Assembly: GCF_900166595.1 (NCBI RefSeq)
Contig: NZ_LT745763.1
Location: 591,315 to 655,314, forward strand
Source of the DNA: Virgibacillus dokdonensis
GTDB taxonomy: Bacteria; Bacillota; Bacilli; Bacillales; Amphibacillaceae
Direction: 5' to 3'
DNA length: 64,000 nucleotides
The translations under genes and the position numbers were made by a program. The notes beneath the pieces were generated by a model. It was not told the DNA's origin. It saw only the letters and a list, made by a program, of their open reading frames with translations, and searched no databases. Every line of letters starts with the position of its first letter. The stretch's first letter is position 1. Shown piece after piece: positions 1 to 8,223 of this stretch.

Positions 1-393
1 GTTTACATCGGTTCGACGCAAAATCGTACAGAGAATGTATTCCGCCTACTTGAAGTAGTGGATACAAAGGGAAACATTCTACGATTAATTACTAACCGTT
101 TCGATCTAGACTCCGAAGAGATTAGTGAAATTTACCGTCAACGATGGACCATTGAGCTATTTTTCAAGTGGCTCAAACAGCATGTAGAGATCAAACACTT
201 TTATGGCATGAGCGAAACTGCCATTCAAAATCAAATTTTCCTTGCACTTATTGCTTACTGTTTACATGTACTTATCCAGTTAGAGATGAGGAGTAAGAAG
301 TCCTTACTCCGAATTAGCCGCTGGTTAAATAAAGCGCTGTGGAAACCTGCGTACATCTGGATTCGCAGATTTGACGATAGATCTATTCCGTAA
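1..393 (+). CDS. IS4-family transposase, C-terminal part
   Basis: The frame is open from base 1 and gives the last 130 residues of a DDE transposase. The YRQRW motif followed by IELFFKWLKQH is the conserved C-terminal region of IS4 transposases and carries the catalytic Glu. Over the last 111 residues it differs from the complete copy at 48359-49474 at only about four to five positions, so both derive from the same recent IS. The N-terminus lies outside the window, so activity cannot be judged. Confidence 0.9.
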   Translation, partial: VYIGSTQNRTENVFRLLEVVDTKGNILRLITNRFDLDSEEISEIYRQRWTIELFFKWLKQHVEIKHFYGMSETAIQNQIFLALIAYCLHVLIQLEMRSKKSLLRISRWLNKALWKPAYIWIRRFDDRSIP

Positions 394-540
394 ATACATA
401 CAGTGTCGCTGTTGCTAATAGTTTAATTGTATAATTTTTCCAAATGGACAGACCACCTTTGTTTAGCCTTTGTCTTTTTGGCAAAAAATCCTGCAAAGAT
501 GCTTACTGAATTTTCAAACCATATTTATGCAATGCTAGTG
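1..540 (+). mobile_element. IS4-family insertion sequence, right part (cut by window edge)
   Basis: This is the 3' part of an insertion sequence that also occurs complete, in the opposite orientation, at 48212-49612. It holds the transposase C-terminus followed by about 150 bp of noncoding tail. The tail ends in the terminal repeat GCAATGCTAGTG (529-540), which matches the inverted repeat CACTAGCGTTGC of the complete copy. Whether the left part is intact cannot be seen. Confidence 0.85.
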
Positions 541-553
541 ATTTGATTTATTA

Positions 554-585
554 AAAGAGCAGATAAATTATCTGTTCTTTTTTTT
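554..585 (+). terminator. Intrinsic terminator upstream of DUF3173-int
   Basis: A 12-bp stem (AAAGAGCAGATA / TATCTGTTCTTT, one G-U pair) with a very short loop is followed by a T run. It lies just past the IS end and in front of the DUF3173 gene. It would stop transcripts entering from the IS. Confidence 0.7.
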
Positions 586-610
586 ATTGAAAAAATAAGG
601 AGGAATTGTT

Positions 611-832
611 TTGCTAATGAATAAAACCATTTCAAAAAAAGAATTACAAGATATGGGTTTTTTGCCTTACCAAGCTGTTGATATTATTAGACAAGCAAAA
701 TATTACATGGTGAGACAAGGATATCCCTATTATAATAACAAAAGATTAGGACGGGTGCCTTGTCATGCTGTTGAAAATATCATAGGTGTGGACGTATCTC
801 TGGAGGAAGGGGATACGAATGGCAAAGACTAA
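611..832 (+). CDS. DUF3173 excisionase-like DNA-binding protein, element 1
   Basis: This small protein (73 aa) of the DUF3173 family has a helix-turn-helix-like pattern and the family signature RQAKYYM...GYPYYNNKRLGRVP. These proteins are encoded directly upstream of, and overlapping, tyrosine integrases of Gram-positive ICEs. They are thought to act like Xis; that is a family-level inference. Start TTG 611 has AAGGAGG 7 bp upstream; ATG 617 is an alternative. The 3' end overlaps the integrase start by 14 bp, suggesting translational coupling. A paralogue sits in the same position beside the second integrase (42043-42249). Confidence 0.8.
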   Translation: MLMNKTISKKELQDMGFLPYQAVDIIRQAKYYMVRQGYPYYNNKRLGRVPCHAVENIIGVDVSLEEGDTNGKD

Positions 833-2096
833 ATATAAAGGAGTTTATACGGATAATAAAGGAAATTTCTTTTATAATATTGAACTTGGTGTAGATAAGA
901 TTACGGGAGAAAGGATTCAGAAGAAATCTAGGAAAAACGCTAATGGTGAAAAATTTAAATCTGCAAGAGAAGCTAATAAGGAAGCGACTAGAATAAGAAA
1001 TGAATACCTTAGCCAAAATGGCTATGCCAATTATCGCCTTACTTTTGGTGAGTTTATGGATTTATTTTTTTTACCATACTATCAATCAAGCGTGGAAGAG
1101 GATACTTGGGCATCAAGAAAACATGCTTTTGAATTAATTAGAGACAGGTTTTCTGATAAAAGGCTTAGAGATATTGATGTCAGAGATTGTGAATCCTTTA
1201 GAACTTGGCTCTTGAATGAAACTGGATATTCTCAAAATTATTCTGCGTTGCTCTATGGAGGATTTAGACAAGCACTTGAGTATGCTGTGAATTTGGAATT
1301 TTTAGAGAAAAATATTTCAAAGAAAACAAAAGCAATTCCAAAAGCGAAAAGTGTTGTTGGGTTTTGGACAAAAGAGGAATTTGAAAAGGTTATCTCGATG
1401 ATTTATACTCATAACTTTTATGAGCACATGTGCTTTGTTGCAATTTGGTTATATTATATGACAGGAGTAAGAGTCAGTGAAGGATTGGCACTCTATTGGA
1501 ATGATGTTGATTTCGATAAAAAGAAGTTAAGGGTTCATCACACTTTGCAAATGAAATCAAAAAAAGATTTTAAACGAAAGCCATATACTAAAACGGAAGA
1601 TGGTATTCGCACAATATCGTTAGATGACGATACGTTAGCAATCTTGCAAAACTGGAAACAAGTACAATCAGAGCATGGAATAGATAATTTCATATTAAGC
1701 TATACAGGACTACCTGTTCATAGGTCTACAATCCATAGAATTGTACAACGATATGCCAAAATAGCAAAAGTTACTGTAATACAAGCAAAAGGATTGAGGC
1801 ATTCTCATGTTAGTTATTTAATTAATGAGTTTAATGCTGATGTATTAGTTGTATCACGAAGATTAGGACATAGTTCACCGGAAATAACTTTGAAACATTA
1901 TGCGCACTTATGGAGTAGAAATGATGAACCACTTGCTGAAAAAATGGCAGGGAATATTAAGTTCAATTTTTCTAAGGAAACTTATATGGATTTCAATGGA
2001 AATCAAGACATTAAGATGGAATTGGTTCCCTACCAAAACCCTGCCATAAGGGAAAGTAAACTGTCTGAAAGCAGTGATAGCAAGGGTTCTAGGTAG
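819..2096 (+). CDS. int: Tyrosine integrase of ICE/genomic island, element 1
   Basis: This phage-type site-specific recombinase (425 aa) should excise and integrate the element. The N-terminal AP2-like arm-binding region (KTKYKGVYTDNKGN) is followed by a core-binding SAM-like domain (about 75-160). The C-terminal catalytic domain has Arg in TGVRVSEG, His-Arg in KGLRHSH, His in LGHSS and the nucleophile Tyr in LKHYAHLW. ATG 819 follows GGAGGAAGG. It resembles the second integrase at 42242 in every motif but is clearly a different protein. It lies just before a guaA-like 3' end (2098-2121), as expected for an integrase at the att end of its element. Confidence 0.93.
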   Translation: MAKTKYKGVYTDNKGNFFYNIELGVDKITGERIQKKSRKNANGEKFKSAREANKEATRIRNEYLSQNGYANYRLTFGEFMDLFFLPYYQSSVEEDTWASRKHAFELIRDRFSDKRLRDIDVRDCESFRTWLLNETGYSQNYSALLYGGFRQALEYAVNLEFLEKNISKKTKAIPKAKSVVGFWTKEEFEKVISMIYTHNFYEHMCFVAIWLYYMTGVRVSEGLALYWNDVDFDKKKLRVHHTLQMKSKKDFKRKPYTKTEDGIRTISLDDDTLAILQNWKQVQSEHGIDNFILSYTGLPVHRSTIHRIVQRYAKIAKVTVIQAKGLRHSHVSYLINEFNADVLVVSRRLGHSSPEITLKHYAHLWSRNDEPLAEKMAGNIKFNFSKETYMDFNGNQDIKMELVPYQNPAIRESKLSESSDSKGSR

Positions 2097-2097
2097 C

Positions 2098-2121
2098 CCA
2101 TCTACAGTTGAGTGGGAATAA
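2098..2121 (+). other. Putative attachment site: guaA-like 3' end, junction of elements 1 and 2
   Basis: Read in frame, these bases give PSTVEWE-stop, the characteristic C-terminus of GMP synthase GuaA (family ends near PPGTIEWE). The core GAGTGGGAATA (2110-2120) recurs at 43534-43544 in the same orientation, each time shortly downstream of a DUF3173-integrase pair. The guaA 3' end is an established integration hotspot for genomic islands. That this is attR of element 1 and attL of element 2 is an inference. Confidence 0.7.
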
Positions 2122-2210
2122 TTCACTAAGAGCATTTGAAGTGAAAACGTTGATTTGACTGCATTTCGATGGTACGTAAAATGGATGAAATGATTAAAAA
2201 TGAATAGGTT

Positions 2211-2232
2211 CTCCGCCAAGATTCCGCCAGAG
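2211..2232. repeat. Paired CCGCCA motifs near the left att
   Basis: CCGCCA occurs twice about 10 bp apart here, and again about 15 bp apart at 43453-43472 just after the second integrase. A single copy lies near 2401. The position at both ends of the element, near the att sites, fits arm-type binding sites for the integrase or DUF3173 protein; this role is inferred. Confidence 0.45.
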
Positions 2233-2248
2233 GAAACGGAGAAAAACG

Positions 2249-2282
2249 AGGGATATTGTGTAAAAGCAGTATCTCTTTTTTA
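2249..2282 (+). terminator. Intrinsic terminator at left end of the ICE
   Basis: Stem GGATATTG / CAGTATCT (one G-U pair) with an 8-base loop and a long T run. It lies after the att junction and would insulate the ICE from the upstream integrase transcript. Confidence 0.65.
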
Positions 2283-2559
2283 TTTTTTATTTGTTTTGAA
2301 GTCGCTGTATATTAGGGTTTTTTGGGTATTCGTTTTTTAGAGAGTGAGATTAATATTTATAATATTATTAGTACTTCAATACTATCTTTGAAGGTTATTC
2401 CCCGCCAAAAGTTATTTTTAGTTGTGAACAAACTTAAGGAGTTGAATAAAAACTACTATTTGAATTAGGACAATTAAGTGAATCATTTAAAGGCTATTGA
2501 CACACTAGGAAAAATTGTTAAAATAGTAATGTCCAATTATTTTGACATAGGTGATACCA

Positions 2560-2751
2560 TTGAAAAATAAAATTAAAGAAATACGAAAAAAACTGGGGAT
2601 AACACAAGAGCAACTTGCCAAGGAGTGTGGAGTTGTTAGACAAACAATAAATTGTATAGAAAATGATAAATATGATCCTACACTGGAGTTGGATTTTAAA
2701 TTATCAAAAACATTAAAAGTAAAGGTAGATGAATTGTTTATTTATGAGTAA
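2560..2751 (+). CDS. Small XRE/Cro-type regulator (YozG-like)
   Basis: This 63-aa protein is essentially one helix-turn-helix domain. It has the pattern IKEIRKKLGITQEQLAKECGV followed by a recognition helix RQTINCIENDKYDP, then LSKTLKVKVDELF, typical of compact Cro-like regulators. TTG 2560 is preceded by AGGTGA (spacing 5). A promoter TTGACA-16-TAAAAT lies near 2501-2528. The stop nearly touches the deformylase gene, so the two probably form one transcript. Target unknown; autoregulation or control of the ICE left block is likely. Confidence 0.8.
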   Translation: MKNKIKEIRKKLGITQEQLAKECGVVRQTINCIENDKYDPTLELDFKLSKTLKVKVDELFIYE

Positions 2752-2767
2752 ATTTCATTTGAATTAT

Positions 2768-3319
2768 ATGCTGACCATGAAAGATATTGTGAGGGAGGGT
2801 AATGAAATTCTACATCAACCAACACAAGATGTGATGATACCTCCTTTAGAAGAAGATAAGGAAATATTAATTTGTATGATGAATTTCTTGAAAAATAGTC
2901 AAGACCACGATTTGTCTGAAAAATATAAATTGCGAGCAGGAGTTGGCTTATCAGCAAATCAGATTGGTTTGAATAAGCGGATGTTCGTTGCTTTTTTAAC
3001 AGATGAGAAAGGTATCCAACATGAATATATGCTTATTAATCCTAAAATAATCAGTCATTCAATTTCTATGATTTACCTACCACCGAGTGAAGGTTGCCTT
3101 TCAGTTGATAGGGATATAAAAGGATTTGTCCCTAGATATGAGAGAATTAAAGTGAAAGGATTTAATATAAAGGGAGAAGAGATAGTGTTGAAACTTAAAG
3201 GTTATTCCTCTATTGTTATTCAGCATGAAATAGATCACTTAAACGGAATCATGTTTTATGAGCGTTTTAATAAAGAAAATTCTTTTAAACTACCGGAAAA
3301 TTGCAAAAGTTTGTACTGA
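2768..3319 (+). CDS. def: Peptide deformylase (accessory, Def2-type)
   Basis: This protein (183 aa) should remove the formyl group from N-terminal formyl-Met of nascent proteins. All three metal-site motifs are present: GVGLSANQIG (motif I), EGCLSV with the Cys ligand (motif II) and QHEIDHLNG with the HExxH pair (motif III). The length and the insertion between motifs I and II fit type-2 deformylases of bacilli. ATG 2768 is preferred because family members begin near M-x-T-M-K-D-I; no strong ribosome site is visible and ATG 2744 overlapping the previous stop is possible. A deformylase on an ICE is unusual; it could be a spare enzyme giving tolerance to deformylase inhibitors (inference). Confidence 0.9.
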   Translation: MLTMKDIVREGNEILHQPTQDVMIPPLEEDKEILICMMNFLKNSQDHDLSEKYKLRAGVGLSANQIGLNKRMFVAFLTDEKGIQHEYMLINPKIISHSISMIYLPPSEGCLSVDRDIKGFVPRYERIKVKGFNIKGEEIVLKLKGYSSIVIQHEIDHLNGIMFYERFNKENSFKLPENCKSLY

Positions 3320-3750
3320 ATTTCCAAATTGTTGCTACAAGTTCATGTGAAATATAGTAAATACGAAAATAAACGTTTTATTTAAATTTTGTTTGTACTT
3401 TGGAAAGGATGTTTTATAAACTATATTACTGAAAGATGGAGAATGACAAGAAGTTTATGAATCATAAAACAATATATTATTTTTGTATAATCAATTCTAT
3501 GAATGTGTAGTGTGTATCGTTGCTACAAAGGGAAACTATATAGAAATCCTTAGTTTTAAACACTTTCACAAGCATTTCGTGTTTGTAGGAGAAGGTGAAA
3601 AAACGAGAAATAAAGTACTGAAAAACCACATTACCGTTTCAGTGGTAATTGATCTGGGGTGTGGGAACACAATAGAATAAAAAATGTAAGGCGTTCAAAT
3701 AAAATGAACGTCTTTTTTTACGCCTAAAAACGGAGAATAGAAGGTGGAAT
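3320..3750 (+). other. Intergenic region between deformylase and methylase genes
   Basis: AT-rich sequence. The only open frame (3483-3680, 65 aa) has no ribosome site, no recognisable family and unusual composition, so no gene is called. A terminator sits near its right end. Confidence 0.5.
3689..3719 (+). terminator. Intrinsic terminator before the methylase gene
   Basis: Stem GGCGTTCA / TGAACGTC (one G-U pair) with an 8-base AT loop, followed by seven T. It separates the methylase from upstream genes. Confidence 0.75.
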
Positions 3751-4812
3751 ATGACAAAACTTACTTTAGGAAGTTTATTTGATGGGATAGGTGTATTTCC
3801 ATTAGCTGCTTCTCATTATGGGATTCAACCAATATGGGCAAGTGAAATAGAAAAATCCCCCATATCTATTACGAAACGACATTTTCCTAACATCTATCAT
3901 TTAGGGGATATTACAAAAGTAAAAGGGGGAGAAATCTCACCTGTTCATATCATTACATTTGGTTCCCCTTGTCAGAACCTATCCAATATTGGTAAACGAG
4001 AAGGTCTTACAGGAAGTCAATCGAGTTTATTTTATCACGCAATCCGAATTATAGAAGAAATGAGGTGTGCAACGAATGGAACATATCCAGTTATCGCTGT
4101 TTGGGAAAACGTCATGGGAGCTTTTTCATCAAATAACAGGCTGGATTTTAAGGCCGTGCTTGAATCGTTCACAAATACCGAAATTCCAATGCCTACTTCT
4201 GGAGTCTGGGCAAATGCTGGAATGGTCCGAGGGAATGATGTTGATATCGCTTGGCGATTGTTGGATGCCCAATATTGGGGAAAGCCCACACTCGCTCAAA
4301 GAAGAAGACGTATCTTTCTCGTGGCAGATTTTGGGGGATCACGTGCCACAGAAATATTATTTAAAGCCCGTGATTTGCAATCGGTTTTTACGTCTTGCAG
4401 AGAGAGCTGGCTGTCCTCCCCCATTACCAGTAGAATATCTACTCAAAAAGCAAGGGGGAAAATACCCATCATCCGACCCTTTCAAGAAAGAAGAATGCGA
4501 AGTACAGCCAAAGAAAAAAATAAAAAAGGGTTCCAAGGAAGCTTTGGAAAAACAAACGATCCCTTCCCCACTTTGTTAGCGGGATCAGTCAATAACTTTT
4601 CTTTTTGGTACGAAGACGAAGAAAAAGAGGGCTATATCCGACAACTTACTCCATTAGAATGTGAACGTTTGATGGGATTACCAGAGGGATGGACAGCCCT
4701 TGGACATAAAGACGAAGCGATAAGTGATTATGCTAGATATAAAGCAATTGGCAATGCGATAGCTGTACCATGTTCGGAATATATTATGGCTGGTATTGCA
4801 GAAGTTTTATAG
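3751..4812 (+). CDS. DNA (cytosine-5-)-methyltransferase
   Basis: This C5 DNA methylase (353 aa) transfers methyl from S-adenosylmethionine to cytosine in a specific site. Motifs in order: I (SLFDGIGVFPLA), IV with the catalytic Cys (FGSPCQNLS), VI (WENV), VIII (QRRRRIF), a variable target-recognition region (about 205-285), IX (LTPLECERLMGLP) and X (YKAIGNAIAVP). No restriction endonuclease gene is adjacent, so it is an orphan methylase. On an ICE this suggests self-protection from host restriction, together with ArdA at 12819-13319. A plausible ribosome site (AAGGTGG) precedes ATG 3751. Confidence 0.93.
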   Translation: MTKLTLGSLFDGIGVFPLAASHYGIQPIWASEIEKSPISITKRHFPNIYHLGDITKVKGGEISPVHIITFGSPCQNLSNIGKREGLTGSQSSLFYHAIRIIEEMRCATNGTYPVIAVWENVMGAFSSNNRLDFKAVLESFTNTEIPMPTSGVWANAGMVRGNDVDIAWRLLDAQYWGKPTLAQRRRRIFLVADFGGSRATEILFKARDLQSVFTSCRESWLSSPITSRISTQKARGKIPIIRPFQERRMRSTAKEKNKKGFQGSFGKTNDPFPTLLAGSVNNFSFWYEDEEKEGYIRQLTPLECERLMGLPEGWTALGHKDEAISDYARYKAIGNAIAVPCSEYIMAGIAEVL

Positions 4813-5143
4813 ATTAAAAAACTAACGTGTGACAAATTTTATCTGTCATGATTTTTTATTGCCCAAAATAAGGTGGTGTGTGATTTATGGACGTATAGAT
4901 TATCGCATTCAAGAAGCGTAAGGAGTGTGATGTTAAATGAATATCTCTCGTTCTCCGCCTTAATTGAAAAGTGAAATTGGACCATTCAAAATAAAAAACA
5001 CTTTGATACAGTCTAAAATACAACACTATTAATATTGTTTGTTATGAAGATAAATATTTTTATTGTATAAATTTTATTTAAGTTAAAATAAAGGGACATT
5101 TTCACGTTAAATCTATTAATCGTAAGTTTTAATCGGAAAAAGA
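4813..5143 (+). other. Intergenic region after the methylase
   Basis: About 330 bp of AT-rich DNA. I see a short AAGGTGG-preceded frame of only 13 codons ending near 4921 and no credible gene. The right end holds a promoter (next entry). Confidence 0.4.
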
Positions 5144-5172
5144 TTGCAAAACGTCAACTGAGATGATATGAT
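5144..5172 (+). promoter_or_regulatory. Promoter of the DUF5986/XRE-ImmA unit
   Basis: TTGCAA (5144-5149), 17-bp spacer, TATGAT (5167-5172): a good sigma-A promoter about 33 bp before the DUF5986 start codon. Confidence 0.65.
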
Positions 5173-5204
5173 ACTTCTAAACTACATAGTTAGGAGTGTC
5201 TCTA

Positions 5205-5925
5205 ATGGCTATCGCTACCGATATGGAACAAATCGTTATAGAAGGTATTTTACACGCAATGTCGATTACTAATAAAGATGTTGTAGATGATTTTGAAGAA
5301 GCAATTTCAAAAAGTAATAAAAATGGATTATATGCTAGTGTATGGGCAAGAAGAAGTGACGACTTGGAAGCTCAGTTTAGCAAATTCGATGAAATAGAAG
5401 TTTTTCATATTAAAAGGACAAGTCTTTGGCAAATTGACCCTGTTTTTGATCGTAGTAATGGAGTATTATATCTATTATTTTCCGCAAATAATTTGTCTCA
5501 AGTCAGAAAAAAAATATATGAAAAAAGGAGAAAGCTCCCATTATTCTGTTAGTTTTTTGCTAAAAAACATAGGTTTACTGCCAATGCATAATGAACAATT
5601 GGAGTTTATTCCGATTGCTAATGAGGAGATAGAAGAACTAAATCTCAAAAGACAAAAAGATATTGAGAAAATGATTGGAAAAGATGCTTCGAATATAAAA
5701 AATGTGAAAATGGTAAGTGTTACTTACCATGAAGATGAAGCAATCGCAGCATTATTGCAAGAATATACTTCTGATTTCTTATTGTCGAGTGAGAGGGATA
5801 TTTCTGATTTATTGGATACTCAATATTTTGGAGACAACATCATGAGTGATGATACAAGTGATTCTGTTGAGTCAAGACAGTCCTTGGTAACGTTAAAAGA
5901 TATAAATAAAACAATAGATGATTAA
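5205..5925 (+). pseudogene. DUF5986-like gene, frameshifted
   Basis: Two overlapping frames together make one protein. The first (from ATG 5205, AGGAGTG upstream) runs to the stop at 5552. The second continues the protein from about 5515 to 5925 (KKGESSHYSVSFLLKN onward). The switch lies at an A8 run (5507-5514) followed by an A6 run (5521-5526), so a one-base slip in a homopolymer explains it. The protein resembles the DUF5986 family (low-certainty recognition), whose genes often precede an XRE-ImmA gene as here. It is either a true disruption, a sequencing slip, or programmed slippage on the A run. Confidence 0.65.
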
Positions 5926-5948
5926 GTAAATAGAAAGAGTGGTATATA

Positions 5949-7085
5949 ATGACAATATCTTTCAATGGAGATAGATTGAAGGAAGCGCGTCGTTTTAGAC
6001 AAATGTCCATCCCCCAACTAGCAGATAGGGTTGGAGTATCAAAACAAATGATTTCGAAATATGAGCATAACGATGCTCAGCCAAGTGCTAAAACATATCA
6101 AAAAATAATATTTGCACTTGGTTTTCCATTAAAATATTTTCAACAAGATGATGAATTTACTTACAATGAATTAGGTACATTTTATAGAAGTAGATTAACA
6201 TCCACGCAATCTGAAAAAAAACCGAGTGAAATGTTAAAAAAATATCTAGCTGTATTAGCTAATTTCTTTGAAAACTATGTTAATTTTCCAGTTTTGAGAG
6301 AGTTGGAATTATCGGAAAACCCAGCTGAAGCAGCAAAGCAACTTCGCGAAAAATGGGAATTAGGGGATAAGCCAATCAAGAATATGCTTCACTTGCTTGA
6401 GTTACATGGATTTCAAGTTGCAGCAATAAATTCCCAATCTGAAAAAGTAGATGCATTTGGTAGTCAAACAAAGGTGAATGGGAAAAATTATTATTGCATT
6501 TTAATTGACCAAGATAATAACTCTTTCTTTCGTCAACAATTTAGTTTGGCACATGAATTAGCTCATTGGGTATTACATTCAGAAAAAGTAAATCCCCAAG
6601 AGTTAAATCCACAGGAATATCGTGAAATGGAGAAAGAGGCGAACATTTTTGCGTCTAACTTTTTATTACCTTCAGAAGCTTTTTGTGAAGATATAAAAGG
6701 ATATGAAGATAACTTAGATGCGTACCTTAATCTAAAATCAAAGTGGAAAGTTTCTGCCGCAAGCATGGTATATCGATCAAAAAGTCTGGGATTAGTATCT
6801 TCAGAGCAGTATCTACGATTACAAAAAAGGATGAGTTCAAGGGGATGGAGGAGAAGCGAACCATTTGATACGGTTCATCCTATTTCTAAACCTACTGTTA
6901 TGAAGCAAGCGTTTGAATTACTAGAACAAGCAGGGATCATTGGGGAAAACTCTCTATCAGATTTGTTGGAAAGGAAATACAAAATTAGTTTGCCGAATGA
7001 TATTTTGGCAGAAATTTTAGGAATTCCATTGGAAAAGTTAGCAGACAATAACAGAGGGAATATTGTTCAAATGAGAAGAGATTAG
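5949..7085 (+). CDS. XRE-family regulator fused to ImmA/IrrE metallopeptidase
   Basis: A 378-aa two-domain protein. The N-terminal HTH (about residues 5-60, GDRLKEARRFRQMSIPQLADRVGVSKQMIS) is followed by an ImmA/IrrE peptidase domain with the zinc motif HELAH (in LAHELAHWVLH, about residue 202) and a downstream Glu in EKEANIFASNFLLP. In ICEBs1 and prophages, ImmA cleaves the repressor ImmR after DNA damage; here both functions sit in one chain, a common arrangement. It is the likely immunity/induction switch of this ICE, or the antitoxin-like partner of the DUF5986 gene just upstream (23-bp gap). Confidence 0.88.
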   Translation: MTISFNGDRLKEARRFRQMSIPQLADRVGVSKQMISKYEHNDAQPSAKTYQKIIFALGFPLKYFQQDDEFTYNELGTFYRSRLTSTQSEKKPSEMLKKYLAVLANFFENYVNFPVLRELELSENPAEAAKQLREKWELGDKPIKNMLHLLELHGFQVAAINSQSEKVDAFGSQTKVNGKNYYCILIDQDNNSFFRQQFSLAHELAHWVLHSEKVNPQELNPQEYREMEKEANIFASNFLLPSEAFCEDIKGYEDNLDAYLNLKSKWKVSAASMVYRSKSLGLVSSEQYLRLQKRMSSRGWRRSEPFDTVHPISKPTVMKQAFELLEQAGIIGENSLSDLLERKYKISLPNDILAEILGIPLEKLADNNRGNIVQMRRD

Positions 7086-7141
7086 ATGTTAAAAGTTGAA
7101 ATGACATTTAGTAATAGTGATATGTGAGGTGATAAATTTTG

Positions 7142-7264
7142 GTGAAACATAGTGGCGGAAAAGTAGGTAAGGCTGGTAAAACGCTCGCTTCAAAAAATAG
7201 TAGTAAATCTGCGAAATCTAAAGCGGGTAAAACTTTAAAAAGTCATCAAGATAAAAAGCATTAA
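7142..7264 (+). CDS. Small lysine/serine-rich basic protein
   Basis: A 40-aa open frame composed mostly of K, S, G and A with a repeated pattern (KVGKAGKTLASKNSS, then KSKAGKTLKS). The start is GTG 7142 (or TTG 7139) with GAGGTGAT at ideal spacing, so translation is likely. It resembles the C-terminal tails of histone H1-like proteins. I do not recognise a family. It lies in the same direction 56 bp after the XRE-ImmA gene. A DNA- or RNA-coating role is possible but unproven. Confidence 0.55.
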   Translation: MKHSGGKVGKAGKTLASKNSSKSAKSKAGKTLKSHQDKKH

Positions 7265-7366
7265 ATAATAATTCTCATAAAACGCAAGGATTTTATTATT
7301 CAATTATTAAAAAAGGTCTATATTTTGACTCATAGTTGGATTATAGAATCATTTAAGATAAACTCT

Positions 7367-7409
7367 AATCCCCTTTTAACAGGTTAAATCCTGAAAAAGG
7401 GGATTTTGG
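7367..7409 (+). terminator. Intrinsic terminator before the DUF961 genes
   Basis: Stem AATCCCCTTTT / AAAAAGGGGATT with a 16-base loop and T run. It divides the regulatory block from the conjugation operon. Confidence 0.75.
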
Positions 7410-7452
7410 TATTTCTAAGTAGAAAGTAAAAAAGAAAAAGAGGTAATGAAAA

Positions 7453-7767
7453 ATGGAATTAAAACATGTCATTCCAAACATGGAAAAAACATTTGGTAAT
7501 TTAGAATATGCTGGAGAAGGTAAGGTGGAACAGCGTCGTATTAATGGGCGCATGACAACATTGTCACGTAGTTATAATTTGTATTCCGATGTTCAACGTG
7601 CAGATGATATTGAGGTGATTTTGCCACAAGAAGCTGGAGAGAAATTCTTTAAACATGAGGAAAAAGTGAAGTTAGTCAATGCCAAAATTACCGCAGAAGG
7701 CTATAAAATTGGTGATCGTGGTTTTACAAAATACATTTTACATGCTGACGATATGGTTAAAGCATAA
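7453..7767 (+). CDS. DUF961 conjugation protein (Tn916 Orf23-like)
   Basis: This 104-aa member of DUF961 is one of the two small paralogues that open the conjugation operon of Tn916-type elements (Orf23/Orf22; YdcP in ICEBs1). The pattern TFGNLEY near the N-terminus and ADDIEVILP...VKLVNAKITAEGYKIGDRGFTKYILHADD is typical. In related elements these proteins help replication and conjugation of the excised circle; the molecular role is not settled. The gene follows the terminator at 7367-7409 and is 13 bp from the next DUF961 gene. Confidence 0.85.
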   Translation: MELKHVIPNMEKTFGNLEYAGEGKVEQRRINGRMTTLSRSYNLYSDVQRADDIEVILPQEAGEKFFKHEEKVKLVNAKITAEGYKIGDRGFTKYILHADDMVKA

Positions 7768-7780
7768 GGAGGAAAAAGTG

Positions 7781-8161
7781 ATGAGATTAGCAGAAGGAAT
7801 TGTCATTGATAAAGAAAAGACATTCGGATTATTAAAGTTTTCGTCATTACGCCGGGAAGTGTTTTTACAAAATGAAGATGGTACGGTATCAACAGAAGTA
7901 AAGGAACGCACCTATGATTTAAAGTCACGTGAACAAGGTCGCATGATTCAAGTGAGTATCCCTGCTTCTGTTCCATTAAAAGACTTTGATTATAATGCAG
8001 AAGTAGAACTGATCAATCCTGTCGCAGATACAGTCGCAAATGCAACTTTTCGTGGTGCGGATGTGGATTGGTATATCAAGGCAGATGATTTAATTTTAAA
8101 AGGGAAAACGGCAACACCAAGCACTAATAATCAAAAATCTACACCTAACAAAGATAAATAA
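7781..8161 (+). CDS. DUF961 conjugation protein (Tn916 Orf22-like)
   Basis: This 126-aa second DUF961 protein shares the pattern of its upstream neighbour: KTFGLLKFS near the N-terminus and a middle DFDYNAEVELINPVADTVAN...WYIKADDLIL. It has a Ser/Thr/Asn/Lys-rich tail. ATG 7781 follows AGGAGG with 8-bp spacing; a longer in-frame extension upstream would overlap the preceding gene and lacks a ribosome site. The stop codon shares its last base with the tcpA start (TAATG), so the pair is translationally coupled in the intact operon. Confidence 0.85.
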   Translation: MRLAEGIVIDKEKTFGLLKFSSLRREVFLQNEDGTVSTEVKERTYDLKSREQGRMIQVSIPASVPLKDFDYNAEVELINPVADTVANATFRGADVDWYIKADDLILKGKTATPSTNNQKSTPNKDK

Positions 8162-8193
8162 TGAAATTTTACCGAAAAAGAGGGAAGCGAATC
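8161..8193 (+). pseudogene. tcpA: 5' end of tcpA/ftsK, severed by IS insertion
   Basis: ATG 8161 starts a frame reading KFYRKRGKRI, the typical basic N-terminus of the Orf21-type coupling protein. After codon 11 (ATC 8191-8193) the sequence enters the IS150-type element. The reading resumes exactly after the second ATC copy at 9668-9670 with RPSDASLFF, matching the continuation KRIRPS of Tn916 Orf21. From this start, translation now stops inside the IS after about 35 codons. Confidence 0.85.
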
Positions 8194-8223
8194 GGTGGTG
8201 ACCCCACAAAGTTAGAGTTTTTA

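Noticed and set aside
3483..3680. 65-codon frame between deformylase and methylase
   Set aside because: No ribosome site, odd composition, no family, overlaps sequence leading into a terminator.
4870..4921. 13-codon frame behind AAGGTGG after the methylase
   Set aside because: Too short and start spacing too tight to call a gene.
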